Under the pieces are notes generated by a model, which did no database searches, was not told the DNA's origin, and saw only the letters and a list, made by a program, of their open reading frames with translations. Position numbers and translations under genes: made by a program. This document shows, in pieces, positions 22,763 to 33,077 of a stretch of 64,000 nt of DNA. Position 1 is the stretch's first letter. Every line of letters begins with the position of its first letter. Source of the DNA: Leuctra nigra (lineage: Eukaryota > Arthropoda > Insecta > Plecoptera > Leuctridae); NCBI GenBank assembly GCA_934045905.1, contig OW203771.1:15749888-15813887 (forward strand), written 5' to 3'.

Positions 22763-25700
22763 CTGCCACAGAAACACAGGATTATGTACAATCGTCTTTT
22801 TATATTCAACAGGATCTTTAACATAACATGCACACAAACAATTTATACAAGTTTTTCAAATGTGAATATTTTCATTTTCATAAGTAGGTAATTTCTTTGA
22901 TTAAACTTGACGTATGAAAGTGTGCCAATTGTTTAGCACAATACCTATTGAACACTAGGACGTACCTGGGACGTCCCCAGGACATCCTACCTACTTAGGT
23001 AGGACATCCCCAGTCCGTCCTAAACTCGGCCTAAAATGATCCCCAGAGTGTCCCCAGAGTGTCCTAATTACACAAGTTATTCAATCCCAGGTACGTCCTA
23101 AATTAGGCGGACCTTCCTAAAATAGGACGACACTGCCTTATTTAGGATATCCATCGTCCTACTTTAGGACGTCATTTCCTAATTTAGGTAGATGCTGTCC
23201 TAAATTAAATAGAAAATACCTAATTTAAGATATCCATTGTCCTACTTTAGGACGTCATTTCTTAATTTAGGTAGATGCTTTCCTAAATTAAAATGACTAA
23301 TTTAATATATAAATTTTTCTATATTATTAGAATATTTCCTAAGATAGATAATTTTCCCCTATTGGGATGAAATTGCCATATTTAATAGACAGGTTCTATT
23401 CGCACAGACATCAATTCCCACGATTCGCATTATTTATTCATTCTGTCATCAATGTTTGCACCTAAAAAATATGGCTTTGACTCCAAGTGACAACTTAGGT
23501 TCCAGTACAAAATAGAAGAAATACAAATTTTTCCTATCATCCAATAGGACATGTCTCTTTTTGTTATAATATCTTATAATACTTGGCAGATTTTGGAAAT
23601 AATATAACTTACTTAAAATCAATCGATAATGAGATAGGCTCAAATTAAAATTCTATATTTTTAAGTAGAGGGGCAGGAAACTCTGTTGACAGTTGAAGAA
23701 ACCTTTAAAAAAATCAGTAGCAGCCATTTTTAGGACATTATTCTTCCTAAAAAAGTAAATGCCTATAATTTAGGAAGAATTGACCTAAAAAGGATATCTT
23801 TTTTTAGGATAATCCATCTTAAATTAGGCAATTGCCTTTTTAAGGGAAAATTTTCCTAAAAAAGGACAGCCTTCCTTTATAAGGATGCCCCATGGAGGTA
23901 CCCAGGACATCCTGGTAGGATGTCCTAGTAGGATGTCCTAGTTTAGGCTAGGATATCCTAAAATAGTCTGACCCTGGGACGACCTGTGTTTACTGGGTAG
24001 AGGGAGACATGAAATGTTAGAAAGAGTATCTTGAACTACTTGAATCGCTTTTGCGTATATATTTTATTGTATTTTGGTATACTTACATTAAGAAAAGTGA
24101 CAAAATTAAACGGCACAAAATTGGCTGCCCTGACGGTAACAGGTTGATTAAACATAGATATCATGATCCGCATTGATCGCTTGAAGCTTTCCGATGTTTC
24201 AATCCAATCACAACCGAAGACAGCCTCTCTCACTGCTTCACTCTGTAACACGGGACAATAGGTTGATTAGCCATCGCCATCATGATCCGCATTGATCGCT
24301 TGAAGCTCTCAGACGCTTCGAACCAATCACAACCGTAGACAGCCTCCCTCACTGCTTCACTCTGTAACACGGGACAACAGGTTGATTAGCCATCGACATC
24401 ATGATCCGCATTGATCGCTTGAAGCTCTCTGACGCTTCGAACCAATCACAACCGTAGAGAGCCTCCCTCACTGCTTCACTCTGTAACAAGGGACAACAGG
24501 TTGATTAGCCATCGCCATCATGATCCGCATTGATCGCTTGAAGCTTTGCGATGTTTCAATCCAATCACAACCGAAGACAGCCTCTCTCACTGCTTCGCTC
24601 TGTAACACAGGACAACAGGTTGATTAGCCATCGATATCATGATCCGCATTGATCGCTTGGAGCTTTCCGACCCTTCGAACCAATCACAAACGTAGACAGC
24701 CTCTCTCTAGTGGGATGTGTAAATGATTTAATCAAATTAAGATATCTTCTTACCTCATCTGTAAGTTGATCACAAATCCAGCAGAAGCCCAGAAAGACTG
24801 TAGCACCAAATAAGATTGCAGTAATCATAATATAAGCGTGCATGTCCATAGAATGAGCCTGAAATATAATCAGTAGAACAATAATTTATATTGTCACACA
24901 ATTACTCGTATAATGAGAAATTTTTATGATTTGAACTATACCTAGATCAAAGTTTGACTTACCGATGACATGTACACAACTCCTAACGAGAAAGACACTA
25001 ATGAGAAACAAACTCCACTTGTCATAATGGGTTGACATAAGGCGACGGTTTCATTACATATTCTGAAATTTACAAATGTCGTACAGTTATAATGTTTTTT
25101 TTTTATTACTGCCGCCTCAACAACTTTATTCCTTTGTTTGACGATGCGCCAGAGAGGGTGAATTTTGTTGAGGATTGGTCACTCGGGATTTCAAGCGAGT
25201 GAGTCGTTAGCCCCCTGCGCTCTGCTGGTTTTAACGTCCCATCCAGAGGACGGTGTAACGCCCGTCGAGAGACTGATACCAGGTGGTGGGAGGTCGTCAC
25301 ACTAACCCCCAAATACCCCAGTCTCTCTGGCCCAACGGCAGCAAGCAAGAAAGAGTTGAATGGTCACCCATCTAACTACTCAATGTTGCTTAACCTCGGT
25401 GATGTGACGAAAACCGTGGTGTCCAATATACCAGTCTTAAAGTTAAAATTTAATTTACGATATTATGCATATTAAGCAATGTACCTGATAAGCTCCTGAT
25501 GATGCTGAATGCATTCCTTCAGAAGTCTCTCCATCTCCAGGTCAAGCTCACGCTTCTCTTCTTCATCAGCTTTGTATTTGATTGGATACCGATGCGCTCC
25601 TATCACCTTCCATGCCCTTGGTCTCTCATACGAGACTGTTGGGACAAGATGTGTTCCTCCTTGACTTAACTCCATCGCACCTCGCTCAGCTGGTGTTCGA

Positions 25701-28700
25701 CTGTTCTCAGTCGTCTGGTGACGCTTGGCCATGATGTGCTCGAGACTGTCGGCTCGGATATTCAACAACTTGTCGCACAGAACTCGGAATTGGCAAGTCA
25801 TGTTCACGATCATTGAAATGGTGAACATGTGAACGGTGTACAGCAGAGCCCATGATGATGTTATCATTACGGATATGTACAGAGCTGCAAGCTCACGGAC
25901 TGGTGATATTCTTGGATCGAAGGAAAAGTATAACCTGGAAAGTTCTTCTTACATATTAAAATTATGTTCCTACGTTCAGGATGGAATTGTACAAAGTAAT
26001 ATGAAAAATATGAAGTCCTTTTAAAATGCCTCCCAAGGTCTGCAAATTCAGATATGATTTTTAAATTTGTGTAAGTTCTTCTACGCTAAACACGTATATT
26101 TTGACCCCCCGACGGCTGTCACCTTATCGCGGTGGTGGGGTTTGTGTTGGCCAATGATCCATTGCAGCTACGCCGGCGAGCATATGCTCATGTGTAAGGG
26201 TTACCCATGCCGGACAGATCAGTGGTGAGGCCCAGATCAAGAGCAGCCAGGGTCGGCCTAACCATGCCCTTCCTTGAATTTGCGGTCCCCTCGGGCCGGC
26301 CTCCCCCCTCGAGATGGTGATCCCCCTGAAATCGGGTTCAGCCGGCCCGAATCCTCACACCCCCCGGTCCGTCCCCATTCCGGACTGGCCTTCCCACCAG
26401 TGCTGGACTCCCCCGGATCGGGCCCGTTAGGTCGACCCCCTCCCCTTGCCCTCCAATTATGATCAACAAAATTAAATATAACAATTAATGTGCGCAATAT
26501 AACCTCGTCGTTGACGCGCCATTAAACCCTAATAATATAATCTTAATCGTATATTTTGAAATGTATTTGGTAGGTACCTAATCTTTTATTTTGTCACATC
26601 CTAAAATGGTGTTATAGTAAGATAGATACCTAGATAAACAGTACTTGAACTGCTTGTAATAGAGTCTAGAGTCCTCGTTATAAGCATGCTGTCCAGGTAT
26701 AGGACTACACAATATTTCAGATATTATTACTCCACCTAGTACTGCAAGCATTGATTAATTACAAAAACTAGATATTGTGTAATTGAGGCGCTGCGTCCAT
26801 AAACCAGCTAACTAACAATACTAGCTAACTCAGATATTAGATGATAAAATGAAAATGAAGAAGACTATATCTGGTTCGGCATGGATTGTAGAAAACTTTA
26901 TATGCTATCTACGAAAAATAGAAGAAAGGCTCCATTTGTCAGAAATTAAAGTATACACAACATTGAAAGCATGGCTTACGTTGCGTGAGAGAATGTTTGT
27001 AAGCTGGTTTATGTTTATCGCCTCGGCCCCTCAATAGGGAATCTTATCAATTAGATTTCAGAATAATAGTTATTTTATGAAAGTTGAGATGTTGTTGAAC
27101 ACAGATATAGTATTATTTTTGTTGTGGGACGAATAGTTTTCAAGAAATTCAGTTACAAAGTTTGATAATTTTCTTACAATTTTAAAACAGGAAAATTGAC
27201 AGTGACATCACAATCCGCTATATTGCCATAGCAACAAAGGAATCACCATGGTAACACATTGTTGGAGGCTTGGAAATGACATCACAAACCTGATTCTTGT
27301 TACATGCCGTTTTTCCCGCCAAAATATCCCATGACATTTTAATTTGATTTTTATGAATGAAAATTTTAAATTTCGCTGGTGAAAAGTGTGTTTTTCATTG
27401 TTATTTGTGTTGATATTTACAAATTAACTAGAATAAAATTTAAAGAGACTTCCCTAACTTACCCATTCAGGAAGTTATCGTCTTGCACACCAACAATACA
27501 CGCAAAAGTCCCTCCTAATAAGAGACCTCCGTATGCAAACGGTGCCAATTTAACGAGAAAATCAGTTTTTCTTGACGTGTTTTTAACCATCACGCGATGG
27601 CGGAGCTTCTCGGTACAGTATTCCTCATTAATGTTATCCAACCAGAAGAGAGTATGATGGAATTCTTCGTGTTTCACGTAGAAGGTAATAAGATGCACGG
27701 AAACTATCGTTGATACGTTTATAAAGAACACGAGTTTTGTTAGTTCTTGGTTGGTGGTGTCTTCCCAACTGTTAAGGAGATAAGCGTAACGCTGGATGAA
27801 GGCTTCGAACGTTTGTTCGGCAATGATGTATCGCGAGAGAAAATACTTCAGCTGCTTCACTTTGCTGTTCCGGACATCATCGGTGTAGCTCCACATTCCT
27901 AGGACAAAGTACACTCAACAAAAGAAGACACAGTATTTGAAAGGAACGTACTGTCTGAAAAATATTTTGTACACCTGAGCTCTGATTTCATTAATAGTTA
28001 CTACAAATTACATTGTAGTAATAGCTTATACGAGCTTTTATGTTTTATAGCAATGTAACACTTTTTTCCCCCCGAGGGCAGACATAATTGGCTCGTTGAC
28101 AATAACCAATCGAAAGATATTTTTTTTTAAATTTGAATCAATCACAGGATTCCGTTCAATAACGATCCCGGGGACCGCATAGACACGTTAGTAAGTGTGC
28201 AAAATTTCAGATAGATTGGTTGTGCGGTTTCACCTAAGCTGTGCAGGCAAAAAAAAAAGAAAGTGCCATTATCTTATGGCAATACCGTGGTAACGAGCTA
28301 CGCTCGCTCAATAAATATAGTCTTTAGATATAATATATTGATATATTTGTACTAGGAAAACGCTCAGTGTAACGCGTTGATGAGCGAGCAGGGATACACG
28401 CAACACCTGACACCGAAATTATGTCTATCGAAAATGTCATTAAAAGCCAATAATTCTTGATTTCGTCAAAGACTTGTATAAAATATCTCCAAAATCTCCA
28501 AAAATATTGGTCCCAATAACCTTGCTAAGTTTTAAGTTGATCGATTAAACCTTTGATTGAACGGTTCTTTGTTAATTTTCAAAATCACAGGATATCGTTC
28601 AAAAATATACCTGGGACCACTCAACACATATGATATAAGTGTGTACACAATATCATATCAATCTGTTGAACGGTCATTATTAGTTTCATTTCGTGTGAAA

Positions 28701-31700
28701 CTTTCTGCTCTAACTACCTTAAGCCTTGAACTGAAGATTCGAAGTCGCCGTGAATTTGACAGCCAACACACAAAATGTCCCTAAATAAACCAAAACTTTT
28801 GAAAATAACTACAGATTAGACTGAAAATTGGCAAAAATACCTTAAATGTTGGCACCAATGACCATGCGAAATTTTAAGTTGGTCGGTCAATCGGTTCTAG
28901 TTTAAATTACTAAAATCACCGGGAAAATGGTTTCAAATTTGAACCAATGGTAGAATTTGTCTGAAAATTATTATGATTGGGAACAATGTTGGTTGCAATG
29001 ACTTTGCTAAATTTCAAAATGATTGAACCAACCAATCGAAAGATACATTTTTTTAAATTTGAACCAATCAGGGGATTTCAAAAAAATTAGGGTCAGCAAA
29101 TCTCATATTTGGTCTGGGCATGTGTGCAAAATTTCAGCACGATCGAATAAACGGTGTGACCTGTATACGAGCAGACGACAGACAAAAAAAAAGAAAAAAA
29201 GAGGTCCGTGCCAAAAGCCAAAAGGAGACGCTCGCTTCGCACGCTCAATAAAGTGTGTAATCCTAATTTTAAATATTTCCACTGAGCCTACAATTTCCCA
29301 GGTAACCATGAAAACTTTAAAATTATGCAACCTGAAAAACACAGAATGACAGCTATTCTATAAATGTAGCCATGATGGTGCCAAAATGATGGTGCCAACA
29401 TGATGGTGCCAACATGATGGTGCCAACATGATGGTGCCAACATGATGGTGCCAACATTGAGTGACGTCTCATGCAAACTATGAATACAAATAGAAACCAG
29501 GGTTCAAATAGTGTGTATTTTTGATCAAATGTAGTAGTCATACTAAGAAAAATTATAATTGTTTATAAAAAAATATTCCACTACAAATGGTGGCATATAA
29601 AGGATTTATATTATAACATCAGAAATTCTATAAAGAATACAGCTGTTTTGTCACGTATATTTTTAAGTGATGAAAATCCCTCATTTATATTCTTAATCAA
29701 TTTAGCCCAAGAATCAAAATCAATTTATTGACGCATGTCCAATAATTATATGAAAACTTTTCAAAATATGAAACTCGAATATTTGGATATGTTATATGAA
29801 TTATTATAGTTAGATTGTAATACAGATGATTATGTAGAATAGAATTGAACTGTAATTGTAATCTGTGCATTAGGTATTGTGAACAAATATTATTACCATT
29901 GTTTTCCCATATATTTTCCAAATAACCTCATTGTTTATTCATACGTATAGGGCAGTTGCATCACGCTGGTTGCTATGGTAACAGATCTAAATTTTGTTTA
30001 TTTTGCTGGGGACAGGAAATAGGTCAGTATTTTAAGGTGGCTGTATATCACGTGACTTTTTAACCAAAAAGCTACACATTTTCTATTGGAAGGGTTCAGT
30101 TTAGCAAAGACTTCTCCCTCATCAGATAAGTTAGGACACATCTGTTGGAACTTATCTACTCAGAAAAGAACTGCGAAAATAACATATTAGATGATTTTAC
30201 TTCCTTGCACCAAAATATTCTCAAATCAAGCCCTGAAGTTGAAGGAAATTCTACGAGTTGCCAAGAACAGCAAACTTTACTCTAATAAAAAGGCATATAT
30301 GCATCACAAACCTGACGCAATGTCAGAATATATAACATGCGCTCTTTCTTCCTCTTTCCGACGAAATGTTGAGATAATTAATTATATCCACTATTATGAA
30401 TGTAATGTTTAAACGAACAGCACATGGTTTTGACAGTCTTCACACGCGTACGTATATACACGATATTTGTGTTGTTTTTATTATAAAACCACTGCAAAAT
30501 TAAATAATATTGACTGCAAATATTGATAAGCTCCAGTATCAGTATGCAGTGAATTTCCTTCATAAATCACCTTGGATTACTCAACATGAACGATGTAAGG
30601 TATGTATTCATAGGTAACTATTTCTTTTGATCGGATGTAGAGAAATAAAGTCACGTGGTATACAGCCACCTTAATCTTATTTTTAATACAGTTTGTGAAC
30701 GAAAGATATGAACGAGATAGACAAATTGTTTCAAAATAAATAAAGAAATTATATCAAGATGGATTATGATTTCTATCACTTTTGAGCGAGCGAAGCGAGC
30801 GTCTCCTTTTGGTTCTTTTGGCACGGACCTCTGTTTTTTTTTTGTTTTTTTTTGTTTTTTTTTGTCTGTCACCTGCTCGTATACAGGTCACACCGTTTAT
30901 TCGATCGAGCTCAAATTTTGCACACATGTCCAGACCAAATATGAGATTTGCAGACCCTAATTTTTTTGAAATCCCCTGATTGGTTCAAATTTAAAAAAAA
31001 TGTATCTTTCGATTGGTTGCTCCAATCATTTTGAAATTTAGTAAAGTCATTGCAACCAACATTTTACCCAATCATAAAAAATTTCAGCAAAATCCTCTCA
31101 TTGGTTCAAATTTGAAACCATTTTTCCGGTGATTTTTGTTATTTAAACTAGAACCGATTGACCGACCAACTTAAAATTTCGCATGGTCATTGGTCCCAAC
31201 ATTGAAGGTATTTTTGCCAATTTTCAGTCTAATCTGTCGTTATTTTCAAAAGTTTTTGTAATTTTAGGGGCATTTTGTGTGTTGGCTGTCAAATTCACGG
31301 CGACTTCGAATCTTCAGTTCAAGGCAAGGTAGTTAGAGCAGAAAGTTTTAAACGATATGAAACTAATTGAGCGAGCGTAGCGAGCGTCACCACGGTACTC
31401 TTACGGCACTTTTTCTGTGTGTGTGTGTTTTTTTTTTGTTTGTTTTCACTGCCCAGGTCAAACGGCACAACCAATCGATCTGAAATTTTGCACATATATT
31501 AACGTAATCTATGCGGTCCCTGGGATCGTTTTTGAACGGGCTCATGTGATTGGTTCAAATTTTAAAAAAAATATCTTTCGATTGGTAGTTCCGATCAATT
31601 TGAAATTTTGACAAGTCATGGCGACCAACATTGTACCCAATCTTACAAAGTTTCAGCCAAATCCTTTCATTGGTTAAAATTTAAAAAAATCTTTTATGTC

Positions 31701-33077
31701 ATTTTTTAAATTTAAACTTGAACCGTATGACTAATCAACTTAAAACTTTGCATGGTCATTGGGACTAACATTATCTGCATTTTTAACAATTTTCAGACTA
31801 ATTTATGTTTAAATCCAAAAGTTATTGACGTTTTACGGACATTTTGCGTGTTGGCTGTCAAATTTCTCGAAAATGTTGATCACGGCTAATTCGACTCTTT
31901 ATAGTTCCAAGGTAGTTAGAGTAGAAACTTTCAAACGTATGAAACTGATATGACCATTCAACCAAGAGCATTAGGGAATGAGCATTAGGCAATGAGCAAA
32001 CAGGATCGATCTAATATTGTGTAAGTACACACAATAATATCATATGAGTGGTCCCATGTCTATTTTTTTAAGAGATCCTGTGATTTTTGAATATTATTAA
32101 CGAGGAACAGTTCAATCAGAAAGGTTCAAAAGGTTCAAGCTTTGCATGGTTATTGAGACTAATGTTTTAGGACAATTTTGAGATTTTTATACTTGAGTCT
32201 GACGAAATTCAATAATTATTGGCTTTTAATGATATTTTCGATAGACATAATTTCGGTTCGATGTGTTGCGCCTGTCCGTGCTCGCTCATCAACGCGTTAC
32301 ACAGAGCGTTTTCCTAGTAATGACCGTTCAACAGATTGATCTGATTTTGTGTACAGCCAACGCATTAAGTCGTGATCAAAGCCAATGATAAAACCAGTCT
32401 TGCAAATCACCCCTCTGTATACAAATATCTGTATTTTAGGCAACTTATACTACTTCTGTGTACGACTGGTAGTCGCGATAGGGGGTAAGTTTTATCACAA
32501 CTAAATGCGTTGGCTATACACAGTAATATCATATCATATGAGTGGTCCCAGGTATATTGTTTGAAAGATATCCTGTGATTTTTGAAACTTAACAAGGAAC
32601 CGTTCAATCAAAGGTTTAATCGATCAACTTAAAACTTAGCAAGATTATTGGGACCAATATTTTTGGAGATTTTGGAGATATTTATACAAGTCTGTGACGA
32701 AATTCAAGAATTATTGGCTTTTAATGACATTATCGATAGACATAATTTCGGATCGAGGTGTTGCGTGTATCCGTGCTCGCTCATCAACGCGTTACTCAGA
32801 GCGTTTTCCTATAGTATACTAAAAGCTTTTGTCCCCCAGTTAAATTTTGGTCAGCTGGTTCGTCAGATGATATTGCAATTAAATCAATAAGTGTGTTTCC
32901 ATCACAGAGGTATGATAGATATTAGTTTTGTAATGGCGTGGCATCAAGTTTAGATCCATTGTATACACTAAAGTAAATTATATTGTATTTTGAGATCTTA
33001 CCAATATTATTAACGACTTCATGTGTTCGTTTGAAGATGGTGCTCATTTCGTTGTTACTTTGCCGTATTCTCTCCAT
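22700..33077 (-). CDS. OR-B: complete odorant receptor, 7 exons, 461 aa
   Basis: Joined exons are 33077-33002, 27898-27463, 25934-25485, 25062-24963, 24858-24754, 24242-24087 and 22762-22700. Phases agree and no stop interrupts the frame. Insect odorant receptors (7tm_6) are seven-pass, inverted-topology membrane proteins that form odour-gated cation channels with Orco on olfactory neuron dendrites. Visible hydrophobic segments lie near residues 80-100, 145-165, 185-210, 325-352 and 360-385, and at the C-terminus. The C-terminal pattern SEAVREAVFGCDW ... SFKRSMRIM ... VLKTAHGYYTVL is diagnostic. Length is slightly above the usual ~400 aa. The TYxxxxxQF motif of gustatory receptors is absent. 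Intron 1 (5.1 kb) is full of transposons. The ligand is unknown. Confidence 0.85.
22944..23997. mobile_element. TA-flanked element of nested CCTAATTTAGG palindromes, 1054 bp
   Basis: Ends CCTATTGAACAC and GTGTTTACTGGG are imperfect inverted repeats flanked by TA. OR-A shows the empty TA at 13,386-13,387 (CACAATAGAGGG). The outer ~300 bp on each side is built of variants of TAGGACGTCC, CCTAAATTAGG and AGGATATCC. There is no supported gene inside. The OR-C copy (57762-58815) has the same length. Confidence 0.78.
24087..24242 (-). CDS. OR-B exon 6
   Basis: 156 bp encoding SEAVREAVFGCDWIETSESF to FVPFNFVTFLN, between TTACAG and GTAAGT. It has SMFNQP where the other three receptors have SMANQP. 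Confidence 0.85.
24243..24712 (-). repeat. 119-bp tandem copies of exon 6 start, 4 units (OR-B)
   Basis: Units end at 24361, 24480, 24599 and about 24712, strictly 119 bp apart. Each consists of the exon's first ~105 bp followed by a copy of the intron end (GTCCCGTGTTACAG). Two sequence types (TTCGAAGCGTC and ATTGAAACATC) occur in the array. Confidence 0.88.
24754..24858 (-). CDS. OR-B exon 5
   Basis: 105 bp encoding AHSMDMHAYIMITAILFGAT and VFLGFCWICDQLTDE, a transmembrane segment followed by a short charged loop. GT-AG ends, phase 0 on both sides. Confidence 0.85.
24963..25062 (-). CDS. OR-B exon 4
   Basis: 100 bp encoding RICNETVALCQPIMTSGVCF and SLVSFSLGVVYMSS. The first base completes an arginine codon begun by exon 3 (AG|A). 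Confidence 0.84.
25105..25422 (-). mobile_element. 5S-rRNA-derived SINE in OR-B intron 3
   Basis: Same family and intron position as the OR-A copy at 14355. The minus-strand head carries GGTTTTCGTCACATCACCGA and TTAAGCAACATTGAG; the tail ends AATAAAGTTGTTGAGG near the exon 4 acceptor side. Confidence 0.75.
25485..25934 (-). CDS. OR-B exon 3
   Basis: 450 bp after TTTCCAG, encoding LYFSFDPRISPVRELAALYI, a membrane segment (SVMITSSWALLYTVHMFTIS), CQFRVLCDKLLNIR, a long polar loop (about residues 215-290) and KECIQHHQELIR. The C...F..L and HHQELI patterns are common to odorant receptors. It has one extra glutamate (EEE) compared with OR-C and OR-D. Confidence 0.86.
26105..26455. mobile_element. 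GC-rich island, probable LINE 5' UTR fragment
   Basis: The base composition switches sharply to GC-rich: ACCCCCCGACGGCTGTCACC, TTATCGCGGTGGTGGGGTTT, then C-rich stretches with CCGGCC and CCCCCGG. It resembles 5' ends of arthropod non-LTR retrotransposons, but I cannot name the clade. The frames within it look like composition effects. Repeated at about 61,040-61,390 in the duplicate. Confidence 0.45.
27020..27456. other. Segment present in OR-B intron but absent from OR-C
   Basis: OR-C passes directly from GGTTTATGTTTCGACGCGGC to the exon 2 donor region, whereas OR-B has about 430 extra bp. Part of it (CATCACAATCC, TTGCCATAGCAACAAAGGAA, CCATGGTAACA) resembles 37,070-37,150. It may be an insertion in OR-B or a deletion in OR-C. 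Confidence 0.55.
27463..27898 (-). CDS. OR-B exon 2
   Basis: 436 bp encoding GMWSYTDDVRNSKVKQLKYF, QRYAYLLNSW, a membrane segment LVFFINVSTIVSVHLITFY, the loop EEYCTEKLRHRVMV and a second segment ending TFACIVGVQDDNFLNG. Acceptor CCTAG, donor GG|GTAAGT. Typical N-terminal half of an odorant receptor. Confidence 0.86.
28095..28311 (-). mobile_element. Helitron-like element H5a, 3'-truncated
   Basis: The minus strand begins TTGAGCGAGCGTAGC at 28311 and contains family interior, but stops near 28,095 without hairpin or CTAG. OR-C lacks it at the corresponding place near 62,920. Confidence 0.6.
28352..29248 (-). mobile_element. Helitron-like element H5b, with empty site in OR-C
   Basis: A complete copy from TTGAGCGTGCGAAGC (29248, minus) to CCTAG (28352). 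The OR-C intron reads GATATATTTTTATAAAGTGA where OR-B has GATATATTTGTA, the element, then TAAAGTG. Insertion was therefore at A|T with no duplication, as for Helitrons. Confidence 0.8.
29369..29457. repeat. 14-bp minisatellite, about 6 units
   Basis: Tandem CCAACATGATGGTG. The paralogous place at 63,076-63,423 has about 25 units. Confidence 0.92.
30036..30670. mobile_element. TTAA-flanked element, 635 bp
   Basis: Ends GGTGGCTGTATATCACGTGA and TCACGTGGTATACAGCCACC are inverted repeats flanked by TTAA at 30,032-30,035 and 30,671-30,674. The first bases match the 556-bp element at 20,102. The interior is AT-rich with no transposase. Confidence 0.75.
31367..32317 (+). mobile_element. Helitron-like element H6, nested copy
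   Basis: Complete 951-bp copy, TTGAGCGAGCGTAGCG to TTTTCCTAG, inserted between A and T of the outer copy in the same orientation. It is most like H1 (same CACCACGGTACTCTTACGGC stretch), so H1-type and H4-type elements are distinct subfamilies. Confidence 0.78.
32354..32516. mobile_element. TA-flanked MITE, 163 bp
   Basis: Inverted ends CAGCCAACGCATTAAGTCGT and a complementary TAAATGCGTTGGCTA are flanked by TA inside H6. The surrounding host sequence continues as in the other family members once it is removed. Confidence 0.68.
33002..33077 (-). CDS. OR-B exon 1 (start codon)
   Basis: 76 bp encoding MERIRQSNNEMSTIFKRTHE and VVNNI, ending in one base before GTAAGA. Joined to exon 2 it gives NNIGMWSY, the usual 'helix then GxW' start of odorant receptors. 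The phase fits exon 2 exactly. The start is chosen as the ATG that gives the same short N-terminus as OR-D; the frame remains open upstream to about 33,140. Support comes from phase and position, not transcript data. Confidence 0.7.

Larger units (their letters stand above)
14971..30000. repeat. Segmental duplication, copy 1 (OR-B unit)
   Basis: From AATTATATTTTTTGGATGAC at 14971 onward the sequence follows 52,413-64,000 almost base for base, apart from discrete insertions: H4 (16478-19126), H5 (about 28,100-29,248), about 430 bp at 27,020-27,456 and differing repeat counts. Identity looks near-complete up to about 27 kb and clearly lower past 27.9 kb. The left edge lies inside an exon of OR-A. 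The stretch 14,971-16,477 holds no gene I can support. Confidence 0.88.
30782..32814 (+). mobile_element. Helitron-like element H6, outer copy, interrupted
   Basis: Starts TTGAGCGAGCGAAGCG and ends with the hairpin and TTTTCCTATAG. It is split at 31,366|32,318 by another complete copy and also carries a 163-bp TA MITE. Joining the two sides restores GAAACTAATAATGACCG, as in H1 and H4, with no duplication. Confidence 0.75.

Noticed and set aside
24243..24712. CRISPR-like array
   Set aside because: Units are contiguous 119-bp copies of exon sequence without variable spacers, in a eukaryotic locus.
26258..26497. Pro/Gly-rich protein in the GC-rich island
   Set aside because: Frames are open on both strands because of composition; no conserved motif and no splice sites.
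22700..33077. OR-B as a gustatory receptor
   Set aside because: The gustatory TYxxxxxQF tail is missing, while the SEAV...W...SFKRSMRIM and TAHGYYTVL signatures fit odorant receptors.
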